The position numbers and the translations under genes are program-made. Positions 1 to 12,497 of a DNA stretch of 64,000 bases are shown here, in pieces. Below the pieces are notes generated by a model. The model was given only the letters and a program-made list of their open reading frames with translations, was not told where the DNA came from and searched no databases. Source of the DNA: Ornithodoros turicata (Eukaryota; Arthropoda; Arachnida; Ixodida; Argasidae); the NCBI RefSeq assembly GCF_037126465.1, contig NC_088203.1, forward strand, positions 51,683,581-51,747,580, written 5' to 3'. Position 1 is the stretch's first letter; the number at the start of each line of letters is the position of its first letter.

Positions 1-628
1 ACAGGCGCATCACCATAGCGAAACATGCTACAGGACATACATATATCCTAGGCAGGTCATTACCAGCGTGTCACCTTTGAGCTGGTCATTTTGTTCTTTG
101 TAGTGCTGTCCAGAAAGAAGTCAAAAGATGCTAAGGTCGGACATTGGCCACGAAAGACTATGTAGGTGTAGACAAGTCAGTTTGCAAAATGTTTGCTTTC
201 CTTTACCACACTTGGAACTTTATTGATAATGTCCGGGTTAACTTGAGCTGGAAAATGAGATACTTTTGCCTACCTTGTTAGTACTTCATTCGGAAAGACA
301 CACTGATATTATGTTATGCTTCACAGTGAATTATTTTTGCTCGTCTCACCCATGTAATGTTCGTAGAAAAATAAGAGCACTAGGAAAGCTGAAGTATGTT
401 TCATGGCTCCATTCTTTGACATTTGGTTGTTGTTTTGTCGCTGCTTACATTTGTTTTGCTAGAAGTCCTAAGAAAAATGCTTGGCACGCTCTAGCATTCA
501 TTGTTATTGTAGTACCGCCAGCAAAACAAGCTAAAGACACCAAACTACGCGAGACTCGCATAACATTAAACGTATTGTTTTCTCTGACACCGCTACAGCT
601 ATAGTCTGTGCACAGAACGTGTTAGAAT
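1..628. other. Unassigned sequence
   Basis: AT-rich sequence without a recognisable gene or repeat boundary. The open frames here are short, have no family resemblance I can name, and show no splice or domain structure. Confidence 0.5.
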
Positions 629-1827
629 CAGGGTGTCGAACCGAACCCGAACCGAAGACCGTACCCGAACCGTTATTTTTGCCGGAACCGAACCCTAACC
701 CGAACCGAAATTTTCGGAACACTGCTGAACCCGAACCGGAGCAGAACCATAAAAAATAATAGCGGTAACCGGTTCGCAACAAAACGGTTCGGACATAGAA
801 GTCAGCACAAGAGTTCCTCTCTATCCCCGAACGAAGACACAATGGTATCGTCACGCGCCTATATCATGAATTTCAGAAATTTTCACCTAGCAGTCAGACG
901 ACGACGTATAGTAAGTATACTTTCAGCATCTTTTTAACATGTTGAAGTTCAGTTGTCCTTGTGAGCGCCCAGGCTGGCGCCCCACGCACGCGGTGATGCG
1001 GCGTCTACTCTTCAGAGACGAGGTGCCACGCGGACGAATGCAACAGGAATGGAGTAGGCCAGTTATGTAGCTCTACACGACGAATATGTGATCAAATAAG
1101 CGCCCAAGATTTCTTTTTACACGTGAGCAGTAAAAATTAAACAAGTCAGAAACATGAGAAGTAGAGAAGGAGCGTACGCAGAACGGTGCCTGTTTGATTG
1201 GTCGTGGTTTGAAAAGTAAATGTGGTTCTGCTTATTGATAGTGCAGTTGTGTCGTGATACATTGCCTTGGTGAGGTGGATTAACTAGTACACTGCTGTGA
1301 GCTCGGACAGAGTAAGGCTGGCAGGCTTATTTGCGACATGCTTCAGTACGGTTTCAGATCGATTCACGCTACGAAGGCAGTGTGCCGGCAAGTACTGTCG
1401 TCTATCTTACGCTGTCCATCTTATTAGCCTTCCTTTAAGTTTATCTTGCTGGCACTGTGCGTGTGAAAAAGAGATTTTGGGAACAGAAAGTAGCGGGACA
1501 ACACCGCTTCATCAGCGTGGACTCTATTTGCAATAAGTGTTCATCCATTTCTTATTTCTCTCGCTAAAGAGCTACTTCACCGCTAAAGACGTCAATGCAG
1601 ACAACAGCAGTAAGCTATTAGTCATGCATTTTCTGATAAAAGCAGTTTTATGGAACATATAAAACGGAAGCTTTGAACCGGTTCGCGAACCGGTTCGTGG
1701 CTGCGAACCGGTTTGCGAACCGGTTCGGTTTTTGGCGTGGCCGAACCGGAACTGAACCGGAACGAAATCAAAACAACGCGAACCCGAACCCGAACCGAAC
1801 CCGTATTTTTTGCGGTTCGACACCCTG
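629..1827. mobile_element. hAT-like non-autonomous transposon, copy 1
   Basis: The element begins CAGGGTGTCGAACCG and ends with the inverse CGGTTCGACACCCTG. It is flanked by identical 8 bp duplications GTTAGAAT at 621-628 and 1828-1835. An 8 bp duplication with CAGGG termini is the hAT signature. Inside both ends are quasi-tandem GAACCC/GAACCG hexamers, many within larger inverted repeats such as GAACCGGTTC. No transposase frame is present. The interior is a reverse-complement relative of the element at 13772-14910, which defines the family independently. Confidence 0.88.
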
Positions 1828-1835
1828 GTTAGAAT

Positions 1836-2440
1836 GCCTTTCTTGAAAGCTACTTTGTGGTTGTGAAGGAACGAGCATGTCATACGCATGTGAGCAAGAT
1901 TTTCGGTGCGCCATAGAGTCACTCTGTCTATTTGAGACCGTCCTTTTAAACCATTATTTTAAGGGTCAGTGTCTGAAAAGCACAGTCATTAACCTTTCAC
2001 CACCTGCCAGGAGCCCGTCAGCCTGTCATAACCTCTCGATTACTGGCTTCCAGGTCCCTCAAGCTGCCAACATCCAGCAGCGGACCACATTGCTGCTGCC
2101 GCCATCCAATCAACTACGAAGAATCATCCTTCTGGAACTGACAAAGGTGCCGTGCCCACTAATGACATTTTTTATGTCTACAGCATGCAGATTGTTTAAA
2201 ATCAAGGATAACGTGGAATTGTCAGGGAATTTTATACGAGTTATTAAAGGGGCACTAAAGTAGAAAAATATCTCCTCGCCATATGAAAGACTCCGTCATC
2301 ATGAGAATAATGCAAAAGGAACGAGATTCACGCGTTGCGCCGTTTGTAACTAAAATGCGAATAAAAGTGCCAATTTGGAGGTTCCTCTTCCTTCCTGCGC
2401 ATCGACACAAGACGTCAAGGGTATGTCATCCAACTATCAA
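1836..2440. other. Unassigned sequence
   Basis: No gene recognised. The tract TTAAAGGGGCAC near 2254 resembles the end of a TTAA-specific MITE, but no matching inverted end was found. Confidence 0.4.
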
Positions 2441-2640
2441 CAACAAAAACTAGTTTATTTAGTGCGTAATCTAGCACAATGATTATAATATACTATAAGG
2501 CGTTTAAAAGAACGGCCGACATTTCGACAGTGGCACTCTCTTCTTCAGGACTACGGTGTTAGGAATGTAGCACATGGCTTAAGTAGGTTCCTGGAGTGAC
2601 GTCACAGTTGGTAGAGGTGCGCCACGTGGATTTCTGTCCC
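2440..2640 (-). repeat. PLE terminal (pLTR-like) region, inverse copy
   Basis: This stretch matches, in the opposite orientation, the PLE end at about 15330-15545. It shares the tracts around ACTAGTTTATT, TATAATATACTATAAGG and the hammerhead-like motif, followed by the sequence on the promoter-distal side. It stands directly upstream of a + strand PLE reverse transcriptase piece, so it is read as the terminal repeat of a rearranged Penelope-like element. Confidence 0.6.
2514..2553 (-). ncRNA. Degenerate hammerhead-like motif in PLE end
   Basis: On the - strand the order is CTGAAGA, a stem II with arms around GAGTG/CACTG, GAAA, then a GTC triplet. That is the hammerhead core with N7 = A. Stem I is only about three pairs, so activity is doubtful. 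Hammerheads are a known component of PLE terminal repeats. Confidence 0.4.
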
Positions 2641-2655
2641 AACGCAAGAAAAATC

Positions 2656-3013
2656 CGACGTTGCACATGCGTTTTCTAGACGACATCTTCACGGTTTGGC
2701 CACATTCTGAGGACGACCTAAATATATATAGACGATTTTAATCAAGCACATCGAGCTATCAAATTCACCTATTCTTACTCGGCTCTAACTGTTAACGGAC
2801 CTGTTCTGTAAGCCTACAGACTCCCAGGAGTACCTAGCTTTCAGTTGTTGCCACCCGCGGCACACTAAACTTGCTATCCCCTACAGCCAGACTCTTCGTT
2901 TAAGACGCATCTGTTCTAGTAACGATTATCTAGACAGAAATTTCAACCAACTTGGCAAAACATTCATCAGTCGTGAATTCCCACCCAATTTAGTTAGGGA
3001 CGCAATAAAGAAC
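2656..3013 (+). pseudogene. Penelope-like reverse transcriptase fragment
   Basis: Translation gives the catalytic motif RFLDDIFTVW with the DD pair at about 2673-2678. After frame changes there follows PRHTKLAIPYSQTLRLRRIC and a run ending in FISREFPPNLVRDAI, the conserved thumb/linker side of PLE reverse transcriptases. The intervening part (about 2730-2840) is out of frame. The family copies its RNA by target-primed reverse transcription. This piece has no start codon and several frame breaks, so it is a relic. The N-terminal RT domain and the GIY-YIG domain are missing. Confidence 0.8.
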
Positions 3014-3510
3014 CCAGGCAGCACAGCGCGACGACCCAACGTCGGTGCGCCGGCGGCGACCGACCCGATCTGGTCGGCTCCCGACCATGGTCCGGCATAC
3101 GGTTTGCAACACGGGGATGTTAATGGTCCGTTATCGGCAGCCTGTATCGTACCCCAACGATTTCCCGAGGTGCAGCCAATGCACACCTGCGGGTACCTCC
3201 TACCCCCCAAACAAGAGTTAATTTGCGCGATTTTTAAAAACAAAATCAATATGTCATTGTAGAAAACTCTTTATTGCATCATAGTCACAAAATACATGGG
3301 TTCTTTAATGCATCACTTCACCAGCAATGAAAGAAAGAGAGTTACATTGAAAGTATATAACCACCAGTCCCGCATATGTACTATTTACTTCACAGATATT
3401 CACTTAACACAGGTTATATGGAACAGATATAGAAGTTGGAACTCGTTACCAGTTAAGTTCTAACTGTTGAAAGATGGAAGCCACTGAAAAGGTTAGCCAG
3501 AACATAATTG
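3014..3510. other. Unassigned sequence
   Basis: A GC-rich stretch (about 3020-3200) directly follows the PLE relic, then AT-rich sequence. No gene or repeat family recognised. Confidence 0.4.
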
Positions 3511-4585
3511 TAGGCCGGTTCCACGTTAGCTCAGACAGGGACGTCCCATGGACCTTCTGAATTTTCATGAGTTTTCATATATATTTAGACGCTCATCGCA
3601 GATGAAGATCAACATTGGTAGAATTAATCATTCGAATACTTTCCGTGCAAAAAATCGAGAAATCCAGCCCTGAATTAGATTGTTGCAATTTTGCCGTGTT
3701 TCCACGTGTATACATCCTGAGTCCTACAAGATATCGTAGTGCATTTTTTTTGTGCTTTAGTATACCTACCTGCCAGCACTCCGAGCGCAAATTTAGGCGC
3801 ACAGGTGGAGCACTGTATCGTATAAAAAGCGGCGAACATGTTTCTGTCGCGCACTTTTGTTCAAACTTCGACGCTTTGCTCTGGCTGTCGATATCTCCGA
3901 CACGTTCGTACGCAGTGGGGCCGCGTTTTAACGCGCTAATCAGTAGTATACGCCTTTGGAGAAGAAGTTTTTGCGTTAGGTGAAAGGCCTAACATCGGGC
4001 CATATCCTGGGAAAATATATACGAAATTAAGTGGGACCTTTTTGAGAAATACACGCGCAAAATCCACGTTTATTTCGAAATATGCCTAAACATTTGCCTA
4101 TTTAAGCACATGCCGCTAGGAAGTATATGCAGGATAGATATATCAGATGAAAGAGCATTAAAAGATGAGTGAGCTGATACCAAGTATTGCGATCAGGGAC
4201 ATCTATAGCCAGAGATATCAGGCGTTGAAATCAGGACAAAAGTGCGCGAGAGGGCATGTTCGCCATTTTTTATAGCACACAGCGTTGCACCTGCGCGCTA
4301 AAATTTGCTCTCTGACAGCTGGCCTGTAGGCACAATAAAACAGCATAAAAAATTTCACAACAGTATCTCTTAACACTCGGGAGGTATATGCGTGCAAGCA
4401 CGGCAAAACTGAAACATCAGAATTCAGGGCCGGATTTTCTCATTTTTTTTGCACGAAAGCTATTCAGCAAAAATGTTGATCATAATATACGATAAGCTTA
4501 TAAATATCAAAAATACTGAAGACCCAGGAGGTCGATGGGACCTCCCTGCCTGAACTGGCGTGAAACCGTCCGGTAACTAAATTTC
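3511..4585. repeat. Long fold-back (inverted-repeat) element
   Basis: About 420 bp of the left arm (roughly 3511-3930) is inversely repeated at roughly 4185-4585. Shared landmarks include GGTCCCATCGACCT versus GTCCCATGGACCT near the outer edges, CGTGCAAAA, CCCTGAATT, TTTTGCCGTG, GGCGAACATG and GCGCACTTTTGT near the inner edges. The arms are diverged by indels and substitutions. The open frames inside are complementary shadows of the arms. No transposase is present, so it is either a fold-back MITE or two inverted copies. Confidence 0.75.
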
Positions 4586-4589
4586 AAAC

Positions 4590-6950
4590 GCAGTTACACG
4601 TAATAAAACGTAATGCAAATTGACGTGAAGTTAAGCTACTTTAGAAATGTAACAGGTTACCTTCAAGTTATTTGCTACTCAATATATATACTTTTCAGCT
4701 CTTGACCTGTCTATATGCTTAATTCAGACCTTGCTGTCACAATGGGCGATTCAAGACGTTTCAAAATAGTCTTGATATACAAAAATGATATCAATATCTG
4801 CTACGACAAAAGAAGCCTACATTTACGGGCCTCTTTAGGAAGGGGTTTGATGATTTTAATCTCGTAATAAGGCACATGAAAAAGGAGCACAAAGCAAGTT
4901 TATGCTCTACGAGTTGTCCCCAACATACATATCGTAGAAATGTGCAAAGTTTTAATCCTGCTACTCAATGCCCTCTATCATTATCAATACACTTCTAATC
5001 GTTAAGATGCGCGATACCTGAGCTTCCTAATGCTCGGCTAAAACATAATTTGTAACATTCACCGTGTAACAACACCGTGTAACCGAAGTTAGTCGCGCCA
5101 TGCACGTGCCATCTTTCATCTCAAGTCATGGGGGGAGGACTCAGCCTGCGATGTTTGTAGACCAGGATTGAACAAGAAGAACTTTGAACAGTCTTCAAGT
5201 TACTTTGACGAACTTAACCCCCCACCCCCCGAAACAAAAGAAAAAGGGAAAGGAACGAGCTCTTCAAGAAGTTACTGGAGCCCAAAAGCAAAGAGCTATG
5301 CAAAAAGTTACTGAAAATAGCTACGCAGAGTAGCCTAGTTACGGTATCGAGTTACTGGTAACGAGTTACGCCCAACAACATGGAACACGTGAACAACTTG
5401 AGAATCCGTACTACATGTGGCATGATCGTTCTATACCTTCTTTTAAGAAAATAGAAGAAATATTCGCGCACCTTTGCTAATACGAGGACAACATACAGAC
5501 AATTTGGGAACCACAATCTAAGGAAAAAGGCGTGAGAAGGCTCCTAAGCCAACATTATAAGGGGTGTAAAAAGCTGGTAAAAAAATTATCATCCATCCAA
5601 ATTACAACAAAAAGGTGTACGCCCCCCTCTCTCACCGAATCAGAAGCGGTAACCCTATTATTCGTGGCAGAGAGTGAGGTAGCAGGTAGAACTTTGCAAC
5701 CTTTTAGGCACAACATATGCGACAGCTATTACCTCCTAAAAGGTCCACCCTTTTTTCTGAGAGTGCAGTATGGCACATGTAGTGTGACTCGTACCCTTGT
5801 CTTTAGGAGAAATATTAATGTATCAAGAAGATGCCTTTTCTTATGGCTTTCTTGCTAGGAAGGCCTCTTATTATGGATACCTGAAGTTCTTTTAAAAGAA
5901 AAACAACACAGCATACCAGACTGTATTCCTTTCAAGCAATCATCACAGCGCGATAGGTCATAGTGTTGTAACCGAAGTGCGGGGTAGATTCTGAAAGTGG
6001 AAGATAGCTCGAGGTCAGGGTTACACTTCGAAAAGTACATCACACCACATGATGCACACGTCATTGAATACAGACCAAATAGCCAAACTTACAGTTTTCA
6101 GCATGACATGACAAGATCCGCTAGAAAAATCTTGACCATCATCACTGGCTCTGAGGCAGAGAGCTGGTGGTGGGCACATTGGTGATACCTTCATCAAGGC
6201 ATTGATTCCTTTAAGCACGCTCTGGTAGTGGTCCAGCATGACATTCTGAATGAAAGATCAGGATAGCTTTCATCCACTTACAGTTTCAAAGAAATTGACA
6301 TATCATGCGTCGATCACATTGCGCAAAAGGATTAAAGCGGAATAATTTATTCGCTTCGGAGGTTCCTTTTTTTTCTTTTCTTTTATTTAGACTGACTCCA
6401 AAAACCAACCTTGAGCTGAAGTCCTCTAGCATTCCAGTTTTGTACGCACGCAGGAGATGAAAAGCACAGCTGCAGCACGCAGTCATCCTGAGAAATGGGT
6501 ACATTTCGTTTGATGTGAAATACACAATACATACGATTCCACACTTTACTGAACCATATTTTCACCAAAACGGAGTCCATTATCCTAAAAGCAACGCATA
6601 AACCACAATGGATCACTGAAATCGAAACTATGCGATGCTAAGTTTCGAGAGAAGCCTTCTAGAACGGTGTCACTCATGTTGAAAAGCATCTATGAGTAAC
6701 ATTTATCAATGCGAGGAATACCACAAAAAGATATAGCACTTACCACTCGATGAATCGATTAAAAATGTTGGAATTCCTCAAAAGTTTCGGGAGCACGGCC
6801 GGATACACTCGTTTCTCGCAGCGAGAGCGACGGGGACTCCGACAGTGCAAACACGGCTGGATGATCGAGGAACATCATTGGCCAGATTCGAAACTGTCGG
6901 TTACGTGATTGCATCACTCGGCGCCTGACTGTCTGGGAAGAGAAATCCGT
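4590..6950. other. Unassigned AT-rich sequence
   Basis: No gene or mobile-element structure recognised over about 2.4 kb. Several open frames of 60-110 codons overlap each other on both strands without domains. Confidence 0.5.
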
Positions 6951-6957
6951 TGCTGCA

Positions 6958-7150
6958 CCCCGGTCATGTGACAGATTATCGTGAAGTGATCAGATCAGCA
7001 TCGGGGAGCGATCCTATATTTTGGTCACATGACCAAGGTCAGTCCAGACCGGGAAATGATCAGAGCAGCATCGGGGAGCGATCCTATATTATTGTTTACA
7101 TGACCAAAAGGAGACCAGAGCGGGAAATGATCAGGGCACGGTCGGGGGAC
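6958..7150. repeat. Short tandem repeat, about 70 bp unit
   Basis: Two and a half units share ATGATCAGAGCAGCATCGGG, GAGCGATCCTATATT and ACATGACCAA. The units start near 6980, 7050 and 7120 and decay to the right. Confidence 0.75.
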
Positions 7151-7343
7151 TACCTTATCTTCTCTTATGTCCTACCTCCTCAGTTCCCACACCGCTGGGA
7201 ACCAGTCGGGCACTATCGCCCGTTCAGGAGCCGGAGCTCCCATTGCGTTCCCATTCTTTTCCCGAGGGTTTGTGCTGCCTGGGAAGGCTCGTAGGGCAGA
7301 TCGCAAAGCCCTGTTCCAAAACCGCAACCAGATATTAGACAGT

Positions 7344-7509
7344 GGTTCCGTTAACCTCATTTTAACATTTAATAATAATGTTTCAAACATCAACAGTATA
7401 CATAATCACCACCACAGTATTCCTCTTCAGTCAGAGCGCATGGGACAAATCTTCCCGGAACGTCCATCTGTAATCTACAGGCGCACGCAAAACCTCCATG
7501 ATAATCTAG
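7344..7509 (+). pseudogene. PLE linker fragment
   Basis: Encodes SVNLILTFNNNVSNINSIHN and then PERPSVIYRRTQNLHDNL. It aligns with the same stretch of the PLE at 18211-18400, whose frame is broken. This is the conserved segment between the RT thumb and the GIY-YIG endonuclease of Penelope-like elements. It stops where the LINE inserted after AATCTAG (7503-7509) and resumes at 9433. Confidence 0.78.
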
Positions 7510-9425
7510 ATAATCTACAGTCTGCGGTGCGCCAATGGAACGTGTCGTATCGTATAAATATTTAGGGGTCCACTTTACGGCTGACTTGTCCTGGAACGCT
7601 CATATCACTAATATCCTTTCCGATGCTAGTCGTAGCCTTGGTTACATCCGACGTCACATGCCTCATACCCCCTCTCATCTGAGGCGCACTGCTTTCCTGA
7701 CTTATACTCGCCCGAAGCTTGAGCAAGGTATATCTAAACTGGTAGCGAAAACAAGCGAAAATACCAAATCAGACCCATCGGCAAGGCCACCAGCAAGAGG
7801 CGCGAGCGATCCTGGGTGTTGACACTTGACAGTAGAGGTACGGTTGTAAACAGAAAAACTTTACAACATGGGCGTGGCTTGTGTGTGTACTAATAGGTTA
7901 TTCATAATTTCAATGTAGAAAAAGCTTTCTGTTGCCCCGCTCGTGCACATATACGAGATCATCTACCACTCCAGTACATTTCCGTATCCTGTTCCTTTGC
8001 GCATGTGTCACAGTTGGGTCTGTTTATCCGTGCGTCTCTGTATCCGTACCGTGTGTCCGTTCATTGTAATACGGAGTTCGTACACTCTTTGGGTTAAAGA
8101 GGAAGCGACGTTCACATCTCCGTGCTGTAAACCAAGGTTAACACGAGTGAACAGATGAATACAATGATCCCATGTTGCTGGGCCCGCGAAAAAAAGATTT
8201 CGTCATGGGACGAGCGGCCATGATGGTGTGAGTGTTAGCAGGAACCAACTGTGTATACCAACGATGTCGTGTTTTGTTGCAATGGACCTATAACGGCCAC
8301 TTATTGAATAAATGCAAACGTCTAATCACTAGGTATACGTATAGCTCTAGGTGAGAAATGGGCCTTATGTGAGCCTTCCTAATTTCTCTATGGTCATCAC
8401 GATGCGTTTCTGTTTTGAGTTGTCAAAATCTGTGATAACTATGTATTTGGAATTGATATGATTCATTAAATCTGATATGCTTTATTTTTCTGTGCTCTCG
8501 TCTGGTATTGTTGACTGGGCGCGGAAAAGGGAATACAAGGCAAGCGAAGTGGGCCGGGCCAGTGTAAACGTGCATGGATAATTATGCACTACTTATTATT
8601 CATACTAGTGACGTCGTCTCTGACGTCATTTATTTACAATCGTAGTAGTCCGCGCAACGGATGGATGGCGCTGACCGTCTCTATCATGGCGTCATTCTGA
8701 AGACACAGGGGCCTATAGGAGTTACGCTACCTGTTTAAATATACCTTGGCTTGAGTACGCCTGCGCTGTATCGGACCCCCATCAACTTTACCTCTCGACC
8801 GGTATCTCCAAAACAAAGCAGTCCGCTTCATCTTCCGGGATTATTCGTCAAGTACGAGCGTCACGTGCTTGAAACGCCGCGCAGAGCTTGCCAACTTGGC
8901 GACCCGGCGGAAAACCCATCGGCTATCACTGTTCCACAAGTTTTATTATTCTCCCACTCTTCGTGAACCGTACATTACTCCTGCACATTTTATTTCACGT
9001 CGTGTCGACCATGTGCATAAGGTCCATATTCTTCGTCCCCATTCAACACCATTTTCTAATTAATTCTTCCCGCGATAAGTATTGGAATGGAACAAGCTGC
9101 CATCCCACATTGGGACCATCATTGATCACGGCCAGTTTGTCACCGCTATTACATCATATTTTGCCCCCAACACACCAGCATAACCTTCTGAACATTTATT
9201 ACGGAAAAGGCGTGTGTTCTATTATATGTATCATCTTCAGTCTATGTATAGCGGTGTCACTATTTATTAGGTAATAGAAGTGTGCTTTATTGATTTGTTT
9301 CATATTGACCCTGTGTAGTGTTAGCATCTGTGTGTTTTCTTCTTTGTTATGTGTATGTGTGTGTTATGAGTGCCCCACCCCCTTTGTATGGCCTAAGGCC
9401 GCTCGAAGGTATGCCAAATAAAATA
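7510..9425 (+). mobile_element. 5'-truncated non-LTR retrotransposon with RT remnant
   Basis: It inserted into the PLE with duplication AATCTAG (7503-7509 and 9426-9432) and has an AAATAAAATA 3' tail. The RT C-terminal region is visible before the internal MITE as VSYKYLGVHFTADLSWNAHI and SLGYIRRHMPHTPSHLRRTA. It continues after the MITE as LEYACAVSDPHQLYL, then RRAELANLATRRKTHRLSLF and the usual tail to about 9190. The closing pattern (aLgL-type RRk motif, no RNase H seen) suggests a CR1/RTE/Jockey-like LINE. The exact clade is not decided. The frame is broken by the MITE and by indels, so it is inactive. Confidence 0.82.
7724..8748. mobile_element. hAT-like MITE inside the LINE
   Basis: Termini CAAGGTATATCTAAAC and the inverse of CAAGGTATATTTAAAC; the similarity extends through GGTAGCG. 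Duplicated flank GCTTGAG occurs at 7717-7723 and 8749-8755. Removing 1,025 bp restores the LINE RT reading context on both sides. No transposase frame found. Confidence 0.82.
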
Positions 9426-9432
9426 AATCTAG

Positions 9433-10480
9433 TCAACCCCAAGGTCAACCGACCTGCAAGTCCGACAACAGGCGACCACCCGTGCAATGGCTGCAGATGC
9501 CAAATATGTAAACTAATGCCCACGTGCTTAAAGGGACTATGAAACGATTTTTTTCTTCGTTTCGTTCGAAAGAAGACATTTTTCTGAGTCTAGAACCGAA
9601 ATTTTACTTTCGTCGCGCGAGCGGATGTCTCGGGAGCGAATTTAAACGGAGCGGCGAAGGGAGGACAGCTAGCGCCGCGCCGTGGCGAGCTGCCGAGCGG
9701 AGACACAACGGGCAACTTGACGCGACCACGGCCGGCTCAGCAACAAGTCATCATGACATGTTGCCGAGCCGAGGAATCCCGCCAGGAGCATGCGCCGTAG
9801 CATCCCGCGTATGCGTTCATCGGGAGTGGAAATCTCCATGACAGTAGCTTTCGCGTGATCGGCAGATTTCGGCAGTGGCGGCAGCCACAGCGCGAGCTCG
9901 CGGCATTACTTGCCATTGTGCAACACCGGTGACGTAACGGGGAACCGAAGTGCGGTCCGTACAGTTACACCATCGGCAGGGAAATATGCGCGGGAGAGGA
10001 GGAACGCGGAAGAGACATTTCCAGCGCGCGCTCCTCGCAGTGTGGAGCGATTTCGTCCGGAAAAATTTGTGGCATATTAGTTTCTCTGCGGGAAGAACAG
10101 TTTCCATCGAAAAAAAGTATGGGGGTTCGGGAAATTTCATAGTCCCTTTAAGAGCACAAATTCTTGTTTCTTCGTCATAATTCATGGTGACTTTGACTGT
10201 AATTCATCCAACGTCATTTATGCTATTCAGTGCAGCGCGTGTCAAGCACTATATGCAGGTCAAACCAAAACCACCGGTAGGACGTTAACAAAAAGCCAAA
10301 TCTTCCTGTTTCTCGTCATTTCAAACAGCCTGGTCATTCCATAAATGACGTCGCCCTTTCTATTCTTCAATCAAACTTGAGTTCAGGTAGAGGCAGGGAA
10401 CAGCGCAAGTGTTACCTCATTTGGAAGTTCAAATCAACAATCAACGAAGATCCTGGTGTACTACCCACAATAAGAAGCCT
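9433..10480 (+). pseudogene. PLE linker and GIY-YIG endonuclease, split by a MITE
   Basis: The left part (9433-9531) encodes HPCNGCRCQICKLM, the Cys/His linker of PLEs. After the TTAA MITE the frame continues as CNSSNVIYAIQCSACQALYA, the GIY-YIG-like start (VIYAIQC in place of the canonical GIY), then GQTKTTGRT with the conserved Gln-Thr-Lys and Arg. The domain nicks target DNA for reverse transcription in this family. Compared with the copy at 18452-18778 there is a small deletion after GRT and a frame change, so the enzyme is broken. Confidence 0.8.
9532..10147. mobile_element. TTAA-specific MITE
   Basis: Both sides carry TTAA (9528-9531 and 10148-10151). The ends are AGGGACTATGAAA and its inverse TTTCATAGTCCCT. 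The interior is GC-rich without a transposase. Excision rejoins the PLE linker to its GIY-YIG domain, as judged from the copy at 18430-18560. TTAA targets fit piggyBac or Kolobok-type transposases; which one mobilised it is unknown. Confidence 0.88.
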
Positions 10481-12497
10481 TGTCACCTAGACATCGATAC
10501 CCCACTTCACCTTTCTTGCCTTTCAGTTCCCTTTCTAAGCAGCAGCAACCGGTAACATCTCATTACGGCCAAAGTCTCATTACGGCCGAAAGTCTCATTA
10601 CGGCCGAAAATCCTTTAATCCCCAAGTGTCGCGTTACGGCCAAAGTCTCATTACGGCCGAAGATGTCTCATAACGGCCAAAAAGAAAAAAGAAACATCCA
10701 CCATATTAGCTCTGTATATACTGTGTTTTCTGCTTCCCAAAATGTGTCCGAGGCGGTGTGCCCTCACGGCTTGTGTCACACACAATGGTTCATGCACACA
10801 ATATTGCGACAGTGTTTCATGCATCCCTCGTGAAAAATGTTTTTATTTGTGTCACACGATATTTGTATGTGTTACGCCATTTTCTCTCAGTATTCAAGCA
10901 ACATCCTACTCGTTCGTTCTGTGAGCAAACTGTGTGTGTGTGTGTTCTGAAAAGTACTCCACAAGGGAGCCCACTGGGAGCTCCAGGAGCCACATGACCT
11001 ATGACCATGATCTTCTCTCTCACTAGCTGCCTTCTACAATTTACGTCCACCTGAAATTTAACAAAAGTACATAAGGCACTGAACAAAATGACATATGCTC
11101 TTGTTTGATGATGACCATAAGACATATGCTGCCAAGCAGACTTTTTTCCATATATTCAAAACATATTCAAGAATTATGGACAACAATGACAATTACGTCA
11201 TAATGCTGCAGCTGCATAGCCAGGAAAATATTTCAGGAGGTGTTTTATGAGGCTTGACATGGGGTGGAGGAGTCCCCCTCGTCAGTGCTTTATCCAGACC
11301 CCCCTAACTTTTTTGCCTGTGCACCCCTTACAGGGGGTGCCCTTGCGGTTCCAGCTTCAGATACGTCTGTAATGACGTAACTATAACGATGACCTCCCCC
11401 CACAATTTTTTCCAACACCCCTCTCGTGCTTGGGATTCTGGATAAACCACTGCCCCTTGTTCATTTTCGTGGGGCACTACATTAGAGCTTATGCCACTGC
11501 ACTGATGTCACAATGTTATAAGTGTGTGTCACTCTGGGCATTCGGAATTCCTCTAAGCTAGAATATGTAAATTCAGAATATCCGAAGAGTAAGCATCAGA
11601 TGTTACCTGCAGGCTTCATGCTGAAACGCGTGTACGCGAAACACTTCCGCCGTGGTCGGCGACGTCGTTAGTGTAATCATACACACAAGACAATTGCGGG
11701 CACATGGAGTAGTGGCAGCAACCTGAAAACGATACATTTTCTTGTTATATATGAGTAATCAAAAATATACATTCCCACATGTTCCGTTTTGTCATTTGTA
11801 GGAAGCGCTAGTAAGGGAACAGCACTTGGTTGCAAGCCACAATGCGAGACGTGCCGATATATCGATTACGCGATCAAAAATTAAAAGTCTAGAACCATGC
11901 ACACTTCCCCATGCAACTACTTCCCCATCGTGAAACATGACACCCACGACATGACACCATGTATTCACGTATAGTGTAATGTGAAATGATATGCAGGAAT
12001 GAAAAAGATGCCAACATACCTGTAATCCAGTGTCCCTTAAGTTTGATTCGATTATCTGGCAGCTGCCATGAAGAGCAAATGCACGATTCACAAGTTTCGT
12101 TTCCCCATTTTCATTGCTGTTAATTTCGCAAGCGTCAAGCAATCCCACGTGACCTCCTTTGGATCAGTGAAAAGTGAAAATTACTCGCGTCATGAACATA
12201 TATGTTCATCTCAGCGCAAATCACGTTTTGCATGCTATAGAAGGAAAGGGAGATCAATATTTTTCCTTTCGTGTTTTGATATCTTGTTGCTTTGCTACTC
12301 TCACTTTGGAGTTCGGATGGTGTCTAGCAACGATGGGTACCTCGTTTCTTGTGTGAGCGAGTGGTTGCTGTTTACGACGTGTACATATATCGATTTGTAG
12401 TGCTGTAATGTGCAAATTAGCGGACTTTATAGCGGCTCTCTATTTTCCGTCGTTGTCTTTCGATCAGCGCCTGTTGTTCCGGTAAAAATCCAGTTGA

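Noticed and set aside
2250..2275. TTAAAGGGGCAC as end of another TTAA MITE
   Set aside because: No matching inverted end found nearby; a similar tract at 30229 is not in a suitable position.
5532..5858. 108-codon open frame as a gene
   Set aside because: No domain, no homologous features, no splice context, surrounded by AT-rich non-coding sequence.
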